From positions 124,001 through 188,000 of the forward strand of contig JAFAFA010000105.1 of NCBI GenBank assembly GCA_023423695.1: a stretch of 64,000 nt of DNA. The letters are read 5' to 3'. Shown piece by piece: positions 1-8,314 of this stretch (position 1 is the first letter of the stretch; every line of letters begins with the position of its first letter). The notes under the pieces are model-generated. The model was not told the origin of the DNA. It did no database searches and saw only the letters and a program-made list of their open reading frames with translations. A program made the translations under genes and the position numbers. This stretch comes from Pseudomonadota bacterium. GTDB lineage: Bacteria; Pseudomonadota; Alphaproteobacteria; Azospirillales; Azospirillaceae.

Positions 1-326
1 ATGCTCACCGCCAGATGGGCGAAACGCGGCTCCCACCGCCGGATCGCCGCCTCGATCTGCGCCACCACCTCGCGCCGGCGGGATTCGGTGGCGACATTCT
101 CCACCAGCAAATCGTGGCAGCCGTAGCCGAGGATCGAGTCCGCCAGCTCCGTCAGGTCGTCCGGCCAGCCCAGCACCCGCCGCCGGGTGTTCAGCAGATT
201 CTCCAGGTCGCGCCTAATCGCCGCCCGCAGGTCCGCCACGGTGTGCGGCCGCGGCGCCACATGCTCCGGCGTGTCGTCGAGCAGACGGTCCAGGACGGAC
301 AGGGTGATGGACTGGTTGCGATCCAT
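1..326 (-). CDS. tssE: TssE (ImpF), T6SS baseplate gp25-like subunit, partial
   Basis: The gene reads right to left from an ATG at 326 and runs off the left edge, leaving the first 108 residues. The protein carries the gp25/GPW-family segment: an N-terminal part with LDRLLDD, then DLENLLNTRRR, then the region around LADSILGYG, and late in the fragment WEPRFAHLAV. TssE is a structural homologue of phage T4 gp25 and belongs to the T6SS baseplate, where it helps start sheath polymerisation. It follows tagJ in the order known for the Rhizobium imp operon (impA to impF), so tssF and tssG would be expected beyond the window edge. A 151-bp gap holding an inverted-repeat element separates it from tagJ, so it may not be tightly co-transcribed with the upstream genes. 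Confidence 0.88.
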   Translation of the reverse strand, partial: MDRNQSITLSVLDRLLDDTPEHVAPRPHTVADLRAAIRRDLENLLNTRRRVLGWPDDLTELADSILGYGCHDLLVENVATESRRREVVAQIEAAIRRWEPRFAHLAVS

Positions 327-356
327 GGAATGGCTTTCGGAGGTGCTTGGACGCTC

Positions 357-462
357 GCCCCCACCCTAACCCTCCCCCGCTGGGCGGGGGAGGGAATGAG
401 TGCTTGTTTGGAAGGGCAGCGGCAGTCCCTCCCCCGCTCAGCGGGGGAGGTTAGGTGGGGGC
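357..462. repeat. GC-rich inverted-repeat element, copy A
   Basis: The element begins GCCCCCACCCTAACC at 357 and ends with the near-exact reverse complement, GGTTAGGTGGGGGC, at 462. Inside, each end folds locally: CTCCCCCGC/GCGGGGGAG with a 3-nt loop occurs twice, near 370-393 and 429-450. It lies between the tagJ stop and the tssE start. Similar elements sit at 11,647-11,754 and 45,401-45,524, so this is a dispersed intergenic repeat (REP- or MITE-like). In RNA it would make two strong hairpins between tagJ and tssE, which could act as a processing or attenuation site. That role is inference. Confidence 0.8.
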
Positions 463-477
463 ACCGGAGGAAAGACC

Positions 478-1275
478 TCACACCGCCCCGGAGAACTCCA
501 GCGTGCCCAGTTGCAGCATCGGAACGCTCTCCTCGCCGACGAGGAAGCAGCGCTGGCCGGTCCCGCGCACCGGCGCATCCTCCGACCAGTCCGTCGCCCG
601 CCCCAGCTTGAGCGCATCGTCGATGTCGGCGGGGGCGCCGCCGTACAGCGTGGGCAGATAGACCTCGCCGTCCGGGCCGCCGCGCACCACCATGTGAGCC
701 GGACGCCACAGCAGATCGCGCGGACGTTCGGGCGTGCGGAACTCGACAAGCTCCACCGTCTCGGTGGCGATCCAGAAATACTTGCCGGTGCTGGTGTAGA
801 CCTCGAAGAAGCCGCCGGTCAGGTCGTCCAGGTCGCGGAAATCGTCGAAGGGCGTTCCGTCATGGCTGCCGGATACCGGCGGGCGCATCTCCTCCGCCTG
901 GGCAAGCTTCGCCACCGCGTCGGCGGTGTCGCCGGAGCGCAGCGCGACCAACGCCTCCAGATGCAGGCGCAGATGGTCGGCCGGCTGGTCGATGAATTCC
1001 GGCACGCGGCCATCGGCGAACAGCTGGCGCCGCGCCTGCTCGGCCCGCACCAGCTGGCGGAACAGCGCCATAGTGACGGCCACCTGCGGCTCCTGCGTGC
1101 CGATGGTGTCGAGCTGCAGGTCGGCGCGCTCCAGGTTGCCGGCGAAGCTCAGCAGCTCGGCCAGGAAGACGCGGCGGTCGAGATCGGTCGGCTTCTTCTT
1201 GATCTCGCCGTTCAGCGCGGTGATCGCCTCGTCGAGGCGGCCCGCCTGGAACAGTTGGGCTGCGGTTTCGCTCAT
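478..1275 (-). CDS. tagJ: TagJ/ImpE, T6SS accessory protein
   Basis: This 265-residue protein starts at an ATG at 1275; the same frame stays open far upstream, but that extension overlaps impD out of frame. The N-terminal third is TPR-like (AAQLFQAGRLDEAI, LLSFAGNLERADLQL), as in ImpE/TagJ. The C-terminal part has the family's conserved acidic and aromatic stretches (DDFRDLDDLTGGFFEVYTS, LLWRPAHM, LPTLYGG). In characterised systems TagJ binds the sheath protein TssB and modulates sheath handling by ClpV. It is the fifth gene of the minus-strand tssA-B-C-impD-tagJ-tssE series, 50 bp after impD, which matches the imp operon order. Length is normal for the family. Confidence 0.9.
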   Translation of the reverse strand: MSETAAQLFQAGRLDEAITALNGEIKKKPTDLDRRVFLAELLSFAGNLERADLQLDTIGTQEPQVAVTMALFRQLVRAEQARRQLFADGRVPEFIDQPADHLRLHLEALVALRSGDTADAVAKLAQAEEMRPPVSGSHDGTPFDDFRDLDDLTGGFFEVYTSTGKYFWIATETVELVEFRTPERPRDLLWRPAHMVVRGGPDGEVYLPTLYGGAPADIDDALKLGRATDWSEDAPVRGTGQRCFLVGEESVPMLQLGTLEFSGAV

Positions 1276-1325
1276 GGTCTGTATCTCTCCCTGGATGGAG
1301 CGCCTGACATCGGTTGACGGTCGGG

Positions 1326-2876
1326 TCAGGCCGCGCCGCCGGTTTGGGCCAGCTCGGTCACCAGCTTGAAGGTCGAGAAGACCTGATCCAGCTGGAAGTG
1401 CGGCCGAAGATGGATGACGCATTGGTAGTTGCCGGGCTTGCCCGGAATGGCGCGAACCTGGATGCTGCCCTCGCGCAACGGATAGCGGGCTTTCTGATCC
1501 AGGCTGGCGTCGTCGTTGCCCAGACAGTAGCCGTGCAGCCAGCTCTGCAGGTCGCGCTCGCACTCCTCCGGGGTGACGAAGGAGCCGACGCGGTCGCGCA
1601 CCATCACCTTCAGGAAATGGGCGAAGCGCGCCACGCAGAACATGTAGCGCAGCATCGCCGACAGCCGGGCGTTGGCCGTCGCCGTCGCGGTGGTGAACTG
1701 GCCGACCCGCTGGACCGACTGGTTGCCGTAGAAGACCAGATAGGGCGTGTCCTTGCAGCGGCTGACCGGGATGAATCCGAGGTCGTCGAGGTCGCGTTCC
1801 AACTGGTCGGAGATCGAGACCTCGACCGAGAATTTCTGCGCCACCTTGATGCTGTCGGTGGCGAAATCCGGCACCACCAGCTCGGTCACCAGACCGCCGC
1901 TCACGGCGTCGCGCTGGGCGCCGCGGATGTCGGCGAACCAGCCATGCTGCAGGAAGGAGCGGATCAGCACGGTGCCGAAGGCATAGACGGCATTGCCCCA
2001 GCAATGATCCTCCAGCCGCATGCCGCCTTCACCGCCAACCGACTCCTCGCGGAAGCGGAAGCCGTGGCGGGCCTGCGGATCGTCGCCATAGGGCTCGCGC
2101 ATCAGGACGCGCGGCAGGGCCACGCCGACGAACCGCGAATCCTCGGTCTCCTGGAAGCGCTGCCAGCGCTGGTATTCCGTCTGCCGCAGCACCGATTTGA
2201 GGTCGAGCGGCAGGCCGAGCTCGTGGAAGGTCTCCAGCCCGAACAGCTCGGGCGCGGCGCCAACGATGGCGGGCGCGAAGGCGGCGGCGGCGACCTGGGC
2301 CAACCCCTTGAGGCCGGACACGTCGTCGGTCGGCCGGTCCTTGGTCGGGCGATGCTGGACGGCATAATCGCAGAGCAGGACGCCGAAGGGACGCCCGCCC
2401 GGCATGCCGAACTCGTCGCTGTAAACCTTGTTGAACAGCTGGCTCTGGTCGAACTCGATGGCGCGTTCCTGGTCGCGGCAGAGTTCGGGCCAGGTCAGGT
2501 TGAGCAGGCGCAGCACCACCGTCTCGGCGTTCTGTGCCTGCTTCACCAGCGTGCGCACCCCGCGCCACGAACCTTCCAGCGACTGGAAGCGCTTGTGATG
2601 CAGGATGTCGTTGACCTGTTCGGACAGCAGCGCGTCGATCGCCGCGATGTCGCGGTCGAGGGCGGCGCGCAGCTTGTCCAGGCTGTTATGAACGGGAAGC
2701 GTGATGCCGAACCACAGCCGCAACGCCTCCCCGGGGCCATTGGCTGCCAGGAAGGCGTCGAGCGGGCCGGCATCGTCGCGGCCGAGCGCCATGTCGACCG
2801 CCCGCAGGCGCAACGGCCGTTCAAGGACCGTCGCCTCCGCGTCATCGGCATGAATTTCGGCCGCGTGCCCGGTCAT
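1326..2876 (-). CDS. impD: ImpD, second TssC-like sheath protein
   Basis: A 516-residue paralogue of the T6SS large sheath subunit. It shares landmarks with the neighbouring TssC: QVNDILHHKRFQSLEGSWRG, the WPELCRDQERAIEFDQSQLF stretch, a G(R)PFGVLL(C)DY segment, RVLMREPYG and a C-terminal PGKPGNYQCV(I)HLRPHFQLD. The N-terminal 60 residues differ from TssC and are more acidic. In imp-type loci of Rhizobiales and relatives impD lies directly after impC and is a TssC homologue; its separate role is not settled (variant sheath or accessory protein). It begins 7 bp after the tssC stop, so translation is likely coupled. The internal M residues offer no better start. Confidence 0.9.
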   Translation of the reverse strand: MTGHAAEIHADDAEATVLERPLRLRAVDMALGRDDAGPLDAFLAANGPGEALRLWFGITLPVHNSLDKLRAALDRDIAAIDALLSEQVNDILHHKRFQSLEGSWRGVRTLVKQAQNAETVVLRLLNLTWPELCRDQERAIEFDQSQLFNKVYSDEFGMPGGRPFGVLLCDYAVQHRPTKDRPTDDVSGLKGLAQVAAAAFAPAIVGAAPELFGLETFHELGLPLDLKSVLRQTEYQRWQRFQETEDSRFVGVALPRVLMREPYGDDPQARHGFRFREESVGGEGGMRLEDHCWGNAVYAFGTVLIRSFLQHGWFADIRGAQRDAVSGGLVTELVVPDFATDSIKVAQKFSVEVSISDQLERDLDDLGFIPVSRCKDTPYLVFYGNQSVQRVGQFTTATATANARLSAMLRYMFCVARFAHFLKVMVRDRVGSFVTPEECERDLQSWLHGYCLGNDDASLDQKARYPLREGSIQVRAIPGKPGNYQCVIHLRPHFQLDQVFSTFKLVTELAQTGGAA

Positions 2877-2883
2877 GCGGTTA

Positions 2884-4377
2884 TCAGCCGGCCTGCGGGA
2901 TGCGGGCGACCATGCGCATGGAGGTGGTCAGTTCCTCCATCTGCAGCCACGGGCGCATCCAGGCGACGGCGTTGTAGGAGCCGGGCTTGCCCGGGATCTC
3001 CTTCACCTGCACCTTGGCCTCGGCCAGCGGGTACTTCGCCTTCATCTCCTGGCCGGCGGCTTCGTTGCCGTTGACGTAGTTCAGGATCCAGCGGTTCAGC
3101 CACGCCTCGCAGTCGCTCGCCTCCATGAAGGAGCCGATCTTGTCGCGCGCCATGATCTTCAGGTAATGGGCGAAACGCGAGGTCGCCATGATGTAGGGCA
3201 GGCGGGCGGAAATCGCGGCGTTCGCGGTCGCCTCCGGCCGGTCGTACTTCTTGGGCTTCTGCGTGGTCTGGGCGCCGAAGAAGACGGCGTAGTCCTGGTT
3301 CTTGTAGTGGCAGAGCGGCAGGAAGCCCAGCTTCGACAGTTCGGCCTCGCGACGGTCGGTGATGCCGATCTCGGTCGGGCACTTGGCGTCGCTGTCGCCG
3401 TCGTCCGAGGTGAAGGTGTGGAAGGGCAGGTTCTCCACCTTGCCGCCGCCCTCGGCGCCGCGGATGGCCGTGCACCAGCCATACTGCGAGAAGGCGTTGG
3501 TCAGGCGCTGGCCCATCGCGTAGGAGGCGTTCATCCAGCAGTAATCGTTGTGGGCCATCGGCCGCGCGATACCGCCTTCGTACGGAGCCTCCTCGTACTC
3601 GAACTCCTCAATCGGCTTGGTGTTGGCGCCGTAGGGCATGCGGGCGAGCACGCGCGGCATGGTCAGCGTGACGAAGCGGCTGTCGTCGCTCTCACGGAAG
3701 CTGCGCCACTTGGTGTACTCGACGCTGTCGAAGATCTTTTCGAGGTCGCGCGGCTTTGACAGCTCGGTCATGTCCTCGAAACCGAACAGCTTCGGGCTGG
3801 CGGCCGAGATGAAGGGCGCGAAGGCGGCGGCCGCGACGTTGGAGACGCCGGTCAGCAGTTCCATGTCGTCGGGATGGTTGGTGAACTCGTAGTCGCCGAT
3901 CAGGGCGCCGTAGGGTTCGCCGCCGGCGATGCCGAACTCGTTCTCGTAGATCTTCTTGAACAGGTTGCTCTGGTCGAACTCGACCGCCTTCGAGATGTCC
4001 TTGTACAGGTCCTTCTTCGGGCAGTTCATGACGCGGATCTTGAGCGTGGAGCCCGTCTCCGAGTTCATGACCAGATAGTTCAGGCCGCGCCACGAGCCTT
4101 CCAGCTTCTGGAACTTCTCGTGGTGCATGATGGCGTTGAGCTGCTTGCTGATCTTGGCGTCGATCGCAGCGATCGCCTTGTTGATCGTCTGGCCCAGGTT
4201 CTTGTTGAAGGTGACCGTGCCGGCCAGCGCTTCCTGGGTCAGGGTGCGCAGCAGCTCCTGCGCACGGTCCGGCTCGGTCTGCTTGGTGGCGGCGATGGCC
4301 TGGTCGAGGATCGAGAGGCCGGTGCCTTCGGCAACGGCGCCGGCAGCGCCCGCGCCCTGGGTCTGAGCGTCGCTCAT
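2884..4377 (-). CDS. tssC: TssC (ImpC/VipB), T6SS large sheath subunit
   Basis: A 497-residue, full-length TssC/VipB. Family landmarks are in order: NKAIAAIDAKISKQLNAIMH, FQKLEGSWRGLNYLV, KAVEFDQSNLFKKIYE(N)EFG, GGEPYGALIGDYEF, and near the end IPGKPGSYNAVAWMRPWLQ. With TssB it builds the contractile sheath around the Hcp tube in the cytoplasm. The start is the ATG at 4377, 4 bp after the tssB stop. Alanine- and glycine-rich residues 8-18 form a flexible N-terminus. It sits in the core of the minus-strand operon, and a second divergent copy follows immediately (impD). Confidence 0.96.
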   Translation of the reverse strand: MSDAQTQGAGAAGAVAEGTGLSILDQAIAATKQTEPDRAQELLRTLTQEALAGTVTFNKNLGQTINKAIAAIDAKISKQLNAIMHHEKFQKLEGSWRGLNYLVMNSETGSTLKIRVMNCPKKDLYKDISKAVEFDQSNLFKKIYENEFGIAGGEPYGALIGDYEFTNHPDDMELLTGVSNVAAAAFAPFISAASPKLFGFEDMTELSKPRDLEKIFDSVEYTKWRSFRESDDSRFVTLTMPRVLARMPYGANTKPIEEFEYEEAPYEGGIARPMAHNDYCWMNASYAMGQRLTNAFSQYGWCTAIRGAEGGGKVENLPFHTFTSDDGDSDAKCPTEIGITDRREAELSKLGFLPLCHYKNQDYAVFFGAQTTQKPKKYDRPEATANAAISARLPYIMATSRFAHYLKIMARDKIGSFMEASDCEAWLNRWILNYVNGNEAAGQEMKAKYPLAEAKVQVKEIPGKPGSYNAVAWMRPWLQMEELTTSMRMVARIPQAG

Positions 4378-4381
4378 CGGA

Positions 4382-4888
4382 TCAACCCTCCTTCTTCTCG
4401 GTGCCGAGCTCGCCGCTCAGCGCGGCCAGCTCGTCGGTGTTCTGCAGCACGCGCTCCAGCAGGCCTTCCAGTTCTTCCGAGCGGTCGGCCTTGCTCAGCA
4501 GGTCGCGCAGCTGGTTGCGGGTCTCCAGCAGCTTGCGCAGCGGCTCGACCTGCTGGACGACGCGGCCCGGCTCGAAATCCTCCATCGACTTGAAGGCGAG
4601 ATCGACCGACAGCTGGGTGCCGTCGTCGGCGAGCGTGTTGTCGACCTTCATCTTCAGGCCGGGCGTCATGCGGGCCATGACGTCGTTGAAGTTGTCGCGG
4701 TCGATCTGAATGAACTTGCGGTCCTTCAGCGGCTTCAGCGGCTCCGTCGGGTCGCCCGAGAAGTCGCCGAGCACGCCCACGACGAAGGGCAGCTCCTTGA
4801 CGACGGTCGCACCCTCGGTCTCGACGTCGTAGGTGATGTGGACGCGGGGCTTACGCACGCGATCCAGCTTCTGGTGGATACTCGCCAT
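4382..4888 (-). CDS. tssB: TssB (ImpB/VipA), T6SS small sheath subunit
   Basis: A 168-residue protein starting MASIHQKLDRVRKPRVHITYDV, with the family hallmarks LPFVVGVLGDFSG and DRKFIQIDRDNFNDVMA. The C-terminal half contains the helical segment (ETRNQLRDLLSKADRSEELE) through which VipA-type proteins contact ClpV and TssC. It is the small sheath protein, pairing with TssC across a 4-bp gap. The start at 4888 has a clear GGAGG-type ribosome site just upstream (GAGCAGGGAGGTCC on the minus strand). Length matches the usual 160-180 residues. Confidence 0.96.
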   Translation of the reverse strand: MASIHQKLDRVRKPRVHITYDVETEGATVVKELPFVVGVLGDFSGDPTEPLKPLKDRKFIQIDRDNFNDVMARMTPGLKMKVDNTLADDGTQLSVDLAFKSMEDFEPGRVVQQVEPLRKLLETRNQLRDLLSKADRSEELEGLLERVLQNTDELAALSGELGTEKKEG

Positions 4889-4932
4889 GTTATCGGACCT
4901 CCCTGCTCACGCCGTAGGATAGGCGGTGATCG

Positions 4933-6102
4933 TCAATACCCTGATTGCTCTGCCGGCGGCGGCGCCTTGGCGCCGGACGCGATGAAGAACTGCCGCCGCG
5001 TTTCCTCGTCGGTGATGAGCTCCAGCAGGAGTTCCTGCAACGACATGCGGCCGCGGCGCACCACCTCCTCAAGCGTGTAGGAGATGGGGGAATGGGGTTC
5101 CGTCTTGCGGAAGAAATCGGCGACCTGCAAGAGGACCTTGAAGGCCTCCTCGCGCGTTGTCACAGTCCCGCTGGCCTGCACCTTGGCTCCGGCCGCCGCG
5201 ACCGCCCCGCCGCCGCCGGTCGCGACCAGTTCGGTGGATGCGGAGACAGTCTCCGCCGCAGCGGGCTCGTCGCCGCCGAGCGTCGCCAGACGGTCGCGCG
5301 CGGCGTAGTTCACCGCATCCAGCGCCGCGGTCAGGACGTTGCGGATGTTGCCGGCCGGAGGGGCGTCGTAGCCGGCCTTGTCGTAAAGGACCTTGCCCAG
5401 TGCCTCGAACTCGTCGATGGCGCCCTGGATGTCCTCCAGCAGAGTCTTGAATTCGGAGGCCGGCGTCTCGCGGACGCTCTGCTCGAACTGCTCCCAGGTG
5501 ACGGCGCCGTTGTCGATGCGGGCCTGACGGCGCGCCTCGTCGGTGATCTTCGCCAGTTCGATGGCCTGTTCGTACTGCCAGAGCGAATAGGGAACGTCGC
5601 CCAGGGTCAGCGGAACCTTGCGGACCGGCTGGATCAGCGTGCCGTCGGCCGATTCGCCGTTCAGGCCGGTCAGCGGGCCGACGCGGGTGGCGATGCCGTC
5701 CTCGTCCGGGGTCGGGTACAGGTTGTCCCAGAACCGCTCCACCAGTCCGCGGGCCAGCGCGAAGCCGTCGCGCAGGCCGGCATAGCCCTCCGCCCGCAGC
5801 AGCGCCTCGATGAACCAGGCGGTGACCTCCAGGTCCTTGGCCTGGGTGCGCAGGATGCGCGGGCTGACCTCCAGGATGGTGCGCCATTCCGGCAGAAGGC
5901 CGCCGGCGTCGTCCTCCACATCCATGGAGCGTTCGGCGGCGCGGGCGGCGCTGCGGGCATCCTTGACAGTGTAATAGTCCGCGGACGCATTCTCGCGCAG
6001 GTCGATCCCGCTCTCGGAATCTCCCTCGATCGGCTGCAGTAGCTCTTCGATGTCGAAAATCTGCGGTGTCGGCATGAAGGAAAGCACCCTTTCCACATTC
6101 AT
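4933..6102 (-). CDS. tssA: TssA (ImpA), T6SS baseplate/tail cap protein
   Basis: Up to 389 residues with the ImpA N-terminal domain (LLQPIEGDSESGIDLREN and the following acidic stretch to about residue 130), a middle region and a C-terminal helical part with PHSPISYTLEEVVRRGRM, typical of the VasJ/ImpA class. TssA organises baseplate assembly and caps the growing sheath. Two starts are possible: ATG at 6102 or ATG at 6075 (MPTPQIFDIE). The second fits the family better; a short palindrome, GGAAAG-GGTG-CTTTCC, lies just before it. This is the first gene of the minus-strand T6SS operon, so the operon promoter lies between 6103 and 6352. Confidence 0.92.
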   Translation of the reverse strand: MNVERVLSFMPTPQIFDIEELLQPIEGDSESGIDLRENASADYYTVKDARSAARAAERSMDVEDDAGGLLPEWRTILEVSPRILRTQAKDLEVTAWFIEALLRAEGYAGLRDGFALARGLVERFWDNLYPTPDEDGIATRVGPLTGLNGESADGTLIQPVRKVPLTLGDVPYSLWQYEQAIELAKITDEARRQARIDNGAVTWEQFEQSVRETPASEFKTLLEDIQGAIDEFEALGKVLYDKAGYDAPPAGNIRNVLTAALDAVNYAARDRLATLGGDEPAAAETVSASTELVATGGGGAVAAAGAKVQASGTVTTREEAFKVLLQVADFFRKTEPHSPISYTLEEVVRRGRMSLQELLLELITDEETRRQFFIASGAKAPPPAEQSGY

Positions 6103-6352
6103 ATGAAGAAGGTCAGAGCCGCAGGTCGCGGAACCCGCCGATTTGGGGTAAGCGTTCGTGTTCGGAAATTGATAGCGTTACTTCCGACGGTTCGACAAGG
6201 CTATTCGTCATCTCGGGGGCTGCCGAATAGAATATTGCAGTTGCGTAACAAATCAGCGCCCGGGCTACCCCTATGAGCTTGACGAAACGCAATTGCGGAT
6301 GAATGCTGTTCGCCTGACGTCGGAATGAACCCTTCCCGGGACCCCATTTGCA
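6103..6352. promoter_or_regulatory. divergent promoter region of the two T6SS operons
   Basis: These 250 bp separate tssA (leftward) from the PAAR-side operon (rightward), so both promoters must lie here. The stretch is less GC-rich than its surroundings. An inverted repeat TCGGAA (6162-6167) and TTCCGA (6182-6187), centres 20 bp apart, could be a regulator site. No convincing sigma-54 (-24/-12) element and no clear -35/-10 pair was found on either strand. The assignment rests on gene arrangement. Confidence 0.5.
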
Positions 6353-6652
6353 ATGACTCCTGACGCCATTCCATCTGCAACCTCGGGCATCGCTGCCGTT
6401 CCGGTGGAAAGTTCCGGGGGCATTTCTCCCGTTGTGATTGATAGGCGCGATCCGGCCGGCCGCTTGGTCGCGCGGGTCGGCGTCGCCGACGGGATGCTGG
6501 AGGGGCCCTGCCTCTTCTACGCGGAGGATGGGGAGACGGTGGTCGCGCGGACGCTGTTCCGCGCCGGCCGGCAGGTGCTGCCGCCGCCCGGGTATGACTC
6601 ATCGTCATCGCTGCTCGGTGCCCCGGTGGCATCGGGCGAATCGTCGTTCTGA
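6353..6652 (+). CDS. small MORN-like protein at the head of the T6SS plus operon
   Basis: A 99-residue protein of unknown function. Its middle (residues 30-75) reads like a MORN/YwqK-type repeat unit: DPAGRLVARVGVADGMLEGP, then CLFYAEDGE and FRAGRQVLPP. The N-terminal 25 residues are Ser/Ala/Pro-rich and the C-terminus is Ser-rich, both probably disordered. No signal peptide or membrane segment is visible. It lies 17 bp before the PAAR gene and is probably co-transcribed with it. MORN-like proteins occur beside effector genes, sometimes as immunity-type partners, but nothing here proves that. The ribosome site is weak. Confidence 0.65.
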   Translation: MTPDAIPSATSGIAAVPVESSGGISPVVIDRRDPAGRLVARVGVADGMLEGPCLFYAEDGETVVARTLFRAGRQVLPPPGYDSSSSLLGAPVASGESSF

Positions 6653-6669
6653 CCGGCTGGAGACGCCAG

Positions 6670-7053
6670 ATGCCGCCCGCCGCCCGCCTTGGCGACATGA
6701 TCAAGCAGGACACGCCGCACTGCCACGCGCCGATCCACCCGCCGGCACCGGTGCCGGCACCGGCGCCGCATCCCGGCCTGCCGCTGGCGATCGTGCTGGG
6801 CAGCCCGACGGTGCTGATCGGAAAGATGCCGGCCGCGCGGCTGACCGACATCTCCGCCCCCTGCGTGTTGCCGGGCTGCGTTCCGGCCGGACCGGGCATG
6901 ATCTCCCAAGGATCGACGACGGTGCTGATCAACAACCTGCCGGCGGCGCGCATCAACGACATGACCGCCCATGTGAGCTGCGTAGCGCCGATCCCCGCCC
7001 CGGTGGGCAAGGTGATGCCGCCCGGCTGTCCGACCGTCATCATCGGCGGCTGA
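6670..7053 (+). CDS. PAAR-domain T6SS spike-tip protein
   Basis: A 127-residue protein made almost wholly of a PAAR domain: PAARLGDMIKQDTPHCHAPIHPP at the start, VLGSPTVLIGKMPAARLTDI in the middle, and repeated GS-TVLINNLPAARINDM and MPPGCPTVIIGG later. His and Cys residues in the first and third blocks are the likely zinc ligands of the cone tip. PAAR proteins cap the VgrG trimer and may carry effectors. No extra toxin domain is attached, so it would act as a bare tip or bind separate cargo. A GGAG ribosome site precedes the ATG, and the methyltransferase gene starts 4 bp after its stop. Confidence 0.88.
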   Translation: MPPAARLGDMIKQDTPHCHAPIHPPAPVPAPAPHPGLPLAIVLGSPTVLIGKMPAARLTDISAPCVLPGCVPAGPGMISQGSTTVLINNLPAARINDMTAHVSCVAPIPAPVGKVMPPGCPTVIIGG

Positions 7054-7057
7054 CCGC

Positions 7058-8170
7058 ATGCGTCTTTCCCATTTCGAGCGTCTGCGCCCGGTTTGCCCTC
7101 GCTGCCTCGCCACCCGTGGGTTGGCGGTGCCGCTGGCGCTCGGCATCGTGGAGGCGGCGGACGCCGCTGCTATCCATTGGGGAACGCTGGTCTGCGGCGA
7201 CGAATCCTGCGCGATGGAATACCCCATCGTCGACGGCGCTCCGATTCTGGTGCCGGACCTGCGCGGCTGGATGGCGGCGAACGGGCATCTGCTGACCACG
7301 CGCGCCGACATCCCGGCGGTGATGGAAGGGGTGCTGGGCGACGGGTTCGGGCCCGACAGCGCCTTCAACGCCACCCGCCAGCATCTGTCCAGCTATGGCT
7401 GGGACCATTACGGCGACCTCGATCCCGCCACGCCGGAGGGGCAGGCGGGGTCGGTCGCCCGCTGCCTCGCCGCCGGGCTGGACAGGCTTGGAGCGTTGCC
7501 GGAGGGGCCGGCGCTGGATCTCGGCTGCGGTGGCGGACGGACCAGTTTCGAGCTGGCGGCGCGGGGCGAGGATCTGGTGCTCGGCCTCGATCTGCACTGG
7601 CCGCTGCTGATGCTGGCGCGGCGGGTGATGGAGCAGGGGGAGGCGGTCTTTCCGCTGCGCCGTTCTGGGATCGCCTATGACCGGCAGCGGGTCGAGGCCC
7701 GGTTTGCCGGGACGGAGCGGGTGGATTTCTGGATCGGCGACGCGCTGTTCCCGCCCTTCGCGCCGCAAGGCTTCGTCCTGGTCGCGGCGATGAATGTTCT
7801 GGACTGCGTCGCCTCGCCGCCGGCACTGCTGCGCGCCATCGACGGCATGGTGTCGGACGGCGGCGGCGCGGTGCTGGCGACGCCCTTCGACTGGTCGACG
7901 CAGGCGACGCCGGTCGAGGCCTGGCTGGGCGGCCATTCGCAGCGCGGCGACGATGCCGGGCGCTGCGAGGCGGTGCTGGCGCGGCTGCTGACGCCGGGCG
8001 CCCATCCGCAATCGGTCGAGCGCCTGCAGCTTTCGGGTGAGCCAATCGACGTTCCTTGGACGGTTCGGATGCATGACCGCGCCATCATGCAATATAGAAC
8101 GCATTTAATGATGTTACGCGCACGATTCGAGAATGAAGCGAAGAAGTTTCAGTCATCTTGCGAAGCATAG
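7058..8170 (+). CDS. zinc-ribbon SAM-dependent methyltransferase within the T6SS locus
   Basis: A 370-residue protein. The N-terminal 70 residues resemble a Trm112-type zinc ribbon: CPRC at 13-16, then CGDESC and EYPIVDGAPILV. Residues about 150-280 form a class I methyltransferase fold with the SAM-binding motif LDLGCGGGRTSFELA, an acidic post-II residue in LVLGLDLHWP, and MNVLDCV as motif IV-like. The C-terminal tail is less GC-rich in its codons. It lies between PAAR and clpV, 4 bp after PAAR. The substrate is unknown: it could modify a T6SS component or secreted cargo, or act as a secreted enzyme. No signal peptide is present. The fold is clear; the role is open. Confidence 0.8.
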   Translation: MRLSHFERLRPVCPRCLATRGLAVPLALGIVEAADAAAIHWGTLVCGDESCAMEYPIVDGAPILVPDLRGWMAANGHLLTTRADIPAVMEGVLGDGFGPDSAFNATRQHLSSYGWDHYGDLDPATPEGQAGSVARCLAAGLDRLGALPEGPALDLGCGGGRTSFELAARGEDLVLGLDLHWPLLMLARRVMEQGEAVFPLRRSGIAYDRQRVEARFAGTERVDFWIGDALFPPFAPQGFVLVAAMNVLDCVASPPALLRAIDGMVSDGGGAVLATPFDWSTQATPVEAWLGGHSQRGDDAGRCEAVLARLLTPGAHPQSVERLQLSGEPIDVPWTVRMHDRAIMQYRTHLMMLRARFENEAKKFQSSCEA

Positions 8171-8223
8171 CAGTGGATTTTTCAAAATGGCTTGGTCAAA
8201 GTCCGCGGCACAGCCACAGGACG

Positions 8224-8239
8224 AACCGGCCGGCCGGTT
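8224..8239. promoter_or_regulatory. 16-bp perfect palindrome upstream of clpV
   Basis: AACCGGCCGGCCGGTT reads identically on both strands and lies 76 bp before the clpV start, inside the 144-bp gap between the methyltransferase and clpV. It could be an operator. GC-rich palindromes also arise by chance in this genome, so the call is tentative. Confidence 0.3.
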
Positions 8240-8314
8240 GAGTTGGTGCGGGTGCCGCAGGCGCTCTGCCCGCATGGGTTGAAGACACGCAAGTCACACG
8301 AAGGGGGTGGAGCC

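Noticed and set aside
6103..6352. Sigma-54 promoter for the T6SS operons
   Set aside because: No TGGC-N8-TGC type element at proper spacing on either strand.
8192..8314. 41-codon upstream extension of clpV
   Set aside because: The ATG at 8315 has a strong ribosome site and gives the family's N-terminus; the extension has no similarity to Clp-N domains.
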